Source: Natrinema salaciae (lineage in GTDB: Archaea; Halobacteriota; Halobacteria; Halobacteriales; Natrialbaceae). From it: a stretch of DNA of 64,000 nt. The translations under genes were made by a program, and so were the position numbers. The notes under the pieces are model-generated. The model ran no database searches, was not told where the DNA came from, and was given only the letters and a program-made list of their open reading frames with translations. Positions 60,850 to 64,000 of the stretch are shown one piece after another; the first letter of the stretch is position 1; every line of letters starts with the position of its first letter. The stretch spans positions 105,661 to 169,660 of the forward strand of contig NZ_FOFD01000002.1 in assembly GCF_900110865.1 (NCBI RefSeq), in the 5' to 3' direction.

Positions 60850-61013
60850 TTCTCTTGGATCGCTTCCCACTGTCGGCTTTGAATTCGACTTGCAGTCGAG
60901 TCAGCAATCCAGTCAGGGACCTGCCACTCGCCGTTCTCATAGAGACAGTGGATCCCTGTATCGTTCGTTCTCCGCATAAAACCGCGATCGAAGCGCCGCT
61001 GACCACCAAGCAC
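60850..61013 (-). pseudogene. Winged-helix regulator fragment
   Basis: The minus strand reads CLYENGEWQVPDWIADST, then AS and QSRQWEAIQE: the helix-turn-helix start of the small wHTH regulators common in haloarchaeal elements, but the second helix is scrambled and the rest runs into non-coding sequence antisense to the 60546 gene. Confidence 0.4.
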
Positions 61014-61210
61014 AACACGATACTCACTCGGTTTAAAATCTACCCCTCAGAGTATGACTACTGCTTCATGCGATGTCTTCGCAGCCTCATGGGCAGCGAC
61101 TTCGACCACAAAGAACAATTCGATGAAGTGGCGATGAACTTCCGCGACTTGGACACAACGCTAGGTAAAAGATACATATATAAGAATACATATAGATATT
61201 ACATAAGCTG

Positions 61211-62152
61211 ATGGCGATTGCAGTCGGATCAGTGAGTGTGACTCGACGAAAACTCCTGACAGCGGTCATAGTCGTAGCGCTCGTTGCAACTGGGATGACG
61301 GCCTCGGCGGGGGCGGTCACGGGGCCGTCGGTCGAGACGACGACCTCGATCAGCGAGTCGACGACGGTAACGGTGACGAACGTCGTCGATGGCGACACAA
61401 TCGACATCGAATACCAGAACGGATCGAGCGATACCGTTCGACTACTGGGTGTTGACACACCAGAAACGTACGGGTCGGTCTCGCCCGGCGAATTCGAGGG
61501 CGTGCCGGACACGCAGGCGGGCCGTGAGTGCCTGCAAGCCGCGGGTGAGAACGCGAGTGCGTATGCGACTGACCAACTCGCTGACCAAACGGTCACGCTG
61601 CAGTTCGACAGCCAGGCGGACCGACGCGGTGACTACGGCCGTCTGCTTGCGTACGTACAGGTCGACGGTTCGAACTTCAACTACGATCTCGTGGAGCGGG
61701 GCCACGCCCGGGTCTACGACAGTACGTTCTCCCAGAGCGATTCGTTCTACAGCGCCGAATCGGCAGCTCAGTCCGCCGAGCGAAACGTCTGGTCGTGTCG
61801 GACGCCGAACGACGACGACGGGTCGTCGGGTGGGGACGCAAGTGCGCTCACTATCGATTGGGTCAACGCGGAAGCGAGTTCCCTCAACGACGAGCGTGTG
61901 AAGATCACCAACACCGGCAGTAGTTCGATCGACCTCGACGGGTTCACACTCTCCGATGAAGCGGGTCATAGCCACACGTTTGCGGAGTTCACGCTCGGCG
62001 CCGGTGACTCGGTGTACGTCCACACTGGTAGTGGGACCAACGACGCCGACGACCGCTACATGGGCTATGGGGCCGAGATCTGGAACGATGACGGTGACAC
62101 GGCGACGGTGCAGACGGCAGCCGGGACAACTGTCGCCCAACTCGCGTACTAA
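61211..62152 (+). CDS. Secreted SNase-like nuclease with lamin-tail domain
   Basis: A 313-residue exported protein: signal (TRRKLLTAVIVVALVATG), a staphylococcal-nuclease domain (about 52-197) and a C-terminal lamin-tail (LTD) domain (about 211-313). SNase residues are present: D60/D62 (VDGDT), R78, D82 and E85 (VDTPET), and R144 (DYGRLLAYV), matching D21, R35, D40, E43 and R87 of the staphylococcal enzyme. A later start at the ATG-free VTRRKLL region cannot be excluded. It would degrade DNA outside the cell, perhaps for nutrition or against competitors. Confidence 0.88.
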   Translation: MAIAVGSVSVTRRKLLTAVIVVALVATGMTASAGAVTGPSVETTTSISESTTVTVTNVVDGDTIDIEYQNGSSDTVRLLGVDTPETYGSVSPGEFEGVPDTQAGRECLQAAGENASAYATDQLADQTVTLQFDSQADRRGDYGRLLAYVQVDGSNFNYDLVERGHARVYDSTFSQSDSFYSAESAAQSAERNVWSCRTPNDDDGSSGGDASALTIDWVNAEASSLNDERVKITNTGSSSIDLDGFTLSDEAGHSHTFAEFTLGAGDSVYVHTGSGTNDADDRYMGYGAEIWNDDGDTATVQTAAGTTVAQLAY

Positions 62153-62170
62153 AACGAGCGTGGCAGCTCA

Positions 62171-62176
62171 TTTTTT
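62171..62176 (+). terminator. T-tract after the nuclease gene
   Basis: Six T residues 19 bases after the stop of the nuclease gene in a GC-rich gap, a typical archaeal terminator. Confidence 0.45.
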
Positions 62177-62202
62177 CAGACGTCTCGGCGGCGGGTCAGG
62201 TA

Positions 62203-62383
62203 ATGGCGACTGCACTCGATAACGATCGGTGAGGACGTTGCGCCGGACGCGCCGGACGAGATCGTCAAGGCCGCTTTTAAGGCTCAAGTGAAGGACCACG
62301 AGGGCCATCCCGATACGGGTGGCACCACTGGCCGATTCCAGAAACTCAAGAGGGCTCGCGACGAACTACTCGGTGATGGCTGA
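62203..62383 (+). pseudogene. J-domain (DnaJ-like) fragment with frameshift
   Basis: From 62222 the frame encodes TIGEDVAPDAPDEIVKAAFK, then AQVKDHEGHPDTGGTTGRFQ: a J-domain with the HPD motif. It has no start codon; an ATG at 62203 is one base out of frame. Either it is a frameshifted pseudogene or starts at a rare codon. Its stop overlaps the next gene's ATG by 8 bases, so it was once translationally coupled. Confidence 0.5.
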
Positions 62384-62693
62384 CGGCGATCGGAACGACC
62401 TCGACCGCCTCGAGGAACTCGCTCGCGAGCGGTGGGGAGAGCGCTGGACGATTACACAGAAGCATTTCGCCGACGGAACGACGAAACAGACCGCGTGGCG
62501 CACCTACGGTCCCGTCGACGTGGACGACGACGGACAGGTATTCGACATCGAGCGCATCCGCCTCGAGGACGACGAGGTGCTCCACGATCGCGTCTACCAG
62601 CGAAACGACGATGTCGTCGAGGTCATCGACTACGAGGTCTGTGGCCCCGACGAAATATCGGAGCTCGACACCCCCGAGCACACCAAAAAATAA
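62376..62693 (+). CDS. Small acidic protein (105 aa) after the J-domain fragment
   Basis: Begins MADGDRNDLDRLEELARERW, with a beta-rich second part (WRTYGPVDVDDDGQVFDIERI). The residues VIDYEVCGPDEISELD near the end are not a known motif. Coupled by overlap to the J-domain frame. Function unknown. Confidence 0.62.
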   Translation: MADGDRNDLDRLEELARERWGERWTITQKHFADGTTKQTAWRTYGPVDVDDDGQVFDIERIRLEDDEVLHDRVYQRNDDVVEVIDYEVCGPDEISELDTPEHTKK

Positions 62694-62706
62694 GGTGTCT
62701 CGAGAG

Positions 62707-62874
62707 CTATTCTCGAACGAATTCCCGGTGACAGTCGTCACAAAGAAGGTCGACCTCCTTTGTGCCATCGTTGTCGCCGGGAATTTCGAACGTCCCGGAC
62801 CAATCCCGCATGTTGTCAAGCATCTCGTGGAAGGTCCGCTTGCAACCGGGACAGGTCCATTCGTAGTCTGACAT
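62707..62874 (-). CDS. Small zinc-binding protein (55 aa)
   Basis: CPGCKRTFHEMLDNMRD at the start and CDDCHREF at the end supply two CxxC pairs for one zinc ion. Convergent with the 62376 gene. It could be a nucleic-acid-binding protein or the zinc part of a nuclease such as an HNH enzyme, whose His residue is not clear. Confidence 0.62.
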   Translation of the reverse strand: MSDYEWTCPGCKRTFHEMLDNMRDWSGTFEIPGDNDGTKEVDLLCDDCHREFVRE

Positions 62875-63021
62875 CGATTTCTCACGTCCGTAGGATTCCA
62901 CCTTTCCGGGCTTCCTCCTACATTCAGTAGTATACACTATGGGTACTTAATACTGTCGCAATAATGCAACAGACTGTAGCAGTATAGCAACACTTATTGT
63001 AATGGGTACGAATGTATAGGT

Positions 63022-63348
63022 ATGGGAGAGACAGAGACAGAGACCGATTCCGAGATCGACCCTGAGGCCCTGGTTCAGTTGCTGTCGCCAGAGTCGAAGA
63101 TTCGAATCGTGTCGGCGGTCCTCCAGGAAGGCCGCGGCGGTGAGATCTTCAACCCCTCACGAGTGTACGAGCACGACGGTGTTTCGAGAGATGCCTGGTA
63201 TCGGTACCACGAGGATCTCATTGAGGGTGGTCTGATCGAACAGGAGGGCAAAGTCGGCAACAGCCCAGTCTATTGCCTCGTCGACGGACCGCTTCCGAGC
63301 GCACTTCGCGATGTCGCCGAGCTCGTTTCGCGAAACGACGGCGAGTAG
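63022..63348 (+). CDS. Winged-helix regulator (108 aa)
   Basis: After an acidic start, the winged helix covers about 17-95: LSPESKIRIVSAVLQEGRGG, SRVYEHDGVSRDAWYRYHED (recognition helix) and GNSPVYCLVDG (wing). It is a common type in haloarchaeal mobile elements. The 147-base gap upstream (62875-63021) contains short repeats including TAATACTGTCG, likely control sites for it and the divergent zinc gene. Confidence 0.75.
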   Translation: MGETETETDSEIDPEALVQLLSPESKIRIVSAVLQEGRGGEIFNPSRVYEHDGVSRDAWYRYHEDLIEGGLIEQEGKVGNSPVYCLVDGPLPSALRDVAELVSRNDGE

Positions 63349-63383
63349 GTGTGACTTTTTATACGAAGCCGTGGCCAACGCCG

Positions 63384-63572
63384 ATGATGTCTCTGGACGA
63401 TCGCCGTGAGGACCTTCTGATCGCAGTTGCACTGACTGAGTTCTCAGTTCACTATGAGAGCGCCGATCCCGAACTCGCCGAACACGCGTGGCAGCTGGCC
63501 GCTGATCGCCTCGTCAATCGCGACGTCGGGCCCGCCGAGGCCGTCGACGCGCTCGAAATTTGCTCGTATTGA
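63384..63572 (+). CDS. Small alpha-helical protein (62 aa)
   Basis: MMSLDDRREDLLIAVALTEF, then YESADPELAEHAWQLAADRL and a helix end PAEAVDALEICSY. It may be an ARM- or TPR-like helical bundle. Two adjacent Met codons are possible starts. Follows the wHTH gene by 36 bases, probably co-transcribed. Nothing beyond it to the window end is a confident gene. Confidence 0.6.
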   Translation: MMSLDDRREDLLIAVALTEFSVHYESADPELAEHAWQLAADRLVNRDVGPAEAVDALEICSY

Positions 63573-63644
63573 TGTCTCTCTTCGTCCTTGACTGATCTAG
63601 TACGCCTGGAAAATCTGTTTAGTGAACATGGTCGTAGTACTCTT

Positions 63645-63887
63645 TCATGACTTAAGCCCGACAAGGGTTCGTCTGAAACTCTTCATCTCGTACTGCTGCA
63701 GCAGGATCTCTGTGAGGGCTTTAACCCACAAGGGCCCATCCAGATTTTGGATGGTTTGCATCCAAGGGACGACGTCGGGGTGTATTAAAACGGCATCTCA
63801 TGTGCCGTTTAGAGTCCGTTCAATTGGTGAACGGGGGCCGGCGTTGTTGTGCGGTTCGCTAAGAGCTACTAGTCGATCAGGGAACAT
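63645..63887 (-). pseudogene. Possible decayed gene with in-frame TGA
   Basis: A minus-strand frame reads MFPDRLVALSEPHNNAGPRS, a TGA at 63798-63800, then DAVLIHPDVVPWMQTIQNLD and WVKALTEILLQQYEMKSFRR to a stop. The sequence after the stop looks protein-like. It may be the end of a broken transposase or another gene; no family recognised. The rest of 63573-64000 shows no gene and is lower in GC. Confidence 0.3.
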
Positions 63888-64000
63888 AAATGGTATTAAT
63901 AGCTAGCGCCCTCTTCGGCCAAGTAATAGACTACTAGTTTGTCAGGCTTCGATCCCGGTGTAGATTTCTACCGCCCTGCGACAAAGCCATCTACATCCGC

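Larger units (their letters stand above)
45558..63572. mobile_element. Integrated plasmid-like/proviral element (at least 18 kb)
   Basis: From the tyrosine integrase onward the genes are small, tightly packed, of mixed GC and mostly unknown, with an Orc1/Cdc6 replication protein, a PhiH-repressor-like regulator, ribbon-helix-helix proteins and a toxin-antitoxin pair. The left edge coincides with a truncated TctA gene. I could not find a matching attachment repeat or a tRNA, and the right edge may lie outside the window. No capsid, portal, protease or terminase gene was recognised. Confidence 0.75.

Noticed and set aside
45520..63620. Direct attachment-site repeat for the element
   Set aside because: The sequence beside the integrase does not match anything seen in the region 63,570-64,000; the true right end may lie outside the window.
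63940..63975. tRNA-like T-arm (GGCTTCGATCCC)
   Set aside because: No matching acceptor stem, D-arm or anticodon arm was found around it.

Overview
The window comes from a haloarchaeon. GC content is high, the proteins are strongly acidic, secreted proteins carry twin-arginine plus lipobox signals (NirK, SCO1, a blue copper protein), and there are HalX, Bat-type HTH_10 and PhiH-repressor-like regulators. The gene set suggests a Natrialbales-type genus, but that placement is inference. No rRNA, tRNA or CRISPR array was found.

Region 1 (1-18,315) looks like a denitrification and copper-respiration island. It holds the N-terminal two thirds of a copper nitrite reductase (NirK), a CcoI/CopA-type copper ATPase, and a divergent heme-copper oxidase-type complex: subunit I, a CuA subunit II, a 49-residue single-span subunit and an unknown membrane protein. 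It also holds a copper-delivery operon (SCO1, a TlpA-like thioredoxin, CcdA), a blue copper protein, a fused heme A/heme O synthase, three DUF2249 genes, a Bat-type regulator, and an NrfD-type quinone-linked Fe-S complex with no molybdenum subunit. Subunit I keeps all the heme and CuB histidines but lacks the active-site tyrosine, so I infer it may be a CuA-linked nitric oxide reductase. Seven copies or near copies of the inverted repeat CGAA-N4-TTCG lie in front of these genes, which suggests one shared regulon.

Region 2 (18,442-39,849) is ordinary chromosomal housekeeping: Mrp/NBP35 ATPase, cupin, asparagine-synthase-like protein, PHP protein, PurL, HalX response regulator, a histidine-kinase-like sensor without its histidine, amine/amino-acid metabolism genes, an Eis-like acetyltransferase, a DMT exporter, aminotransferase with Lrp regulator, thioredoxin-like protein, HpcH/HpaI aldolase, old yellow enzyme and a BtpA-family protein.

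Region 3 (39,850-45,557) is a boundary zone. A 1359-residue secreted protein follows a short overlapping gene. After it come decayed fragments of tripartite-tricarboxylate-transporter (TctA/DUF112) genes and another broken gene.

Region 4 (45,558 to about 63,572, perhaps beyond) is an integrated mobile element. A tyrosine integrase is followed by a block of ten tightly overlapping minus-strand genes of unknown function, a ribbon-helix-helix pair with shared operator repeats, two AT-rich unknown genes, an Orc1/Cdc6 replication protein, a VapBC-like pair, a methyltransferase, an Orc1/Cdc6 pseudogene, a PhiH-repressor-like regulator, an AT-rich cargo gene between two copies of a host-gene segment, a secreted nuclease and small winged-helix genes. 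No capsid, portal or terminase gene was recognised, so it looks more like an integrative plasmid or satellite than a complete provirus. The last 430 bases hold only a possible broken reading frame.
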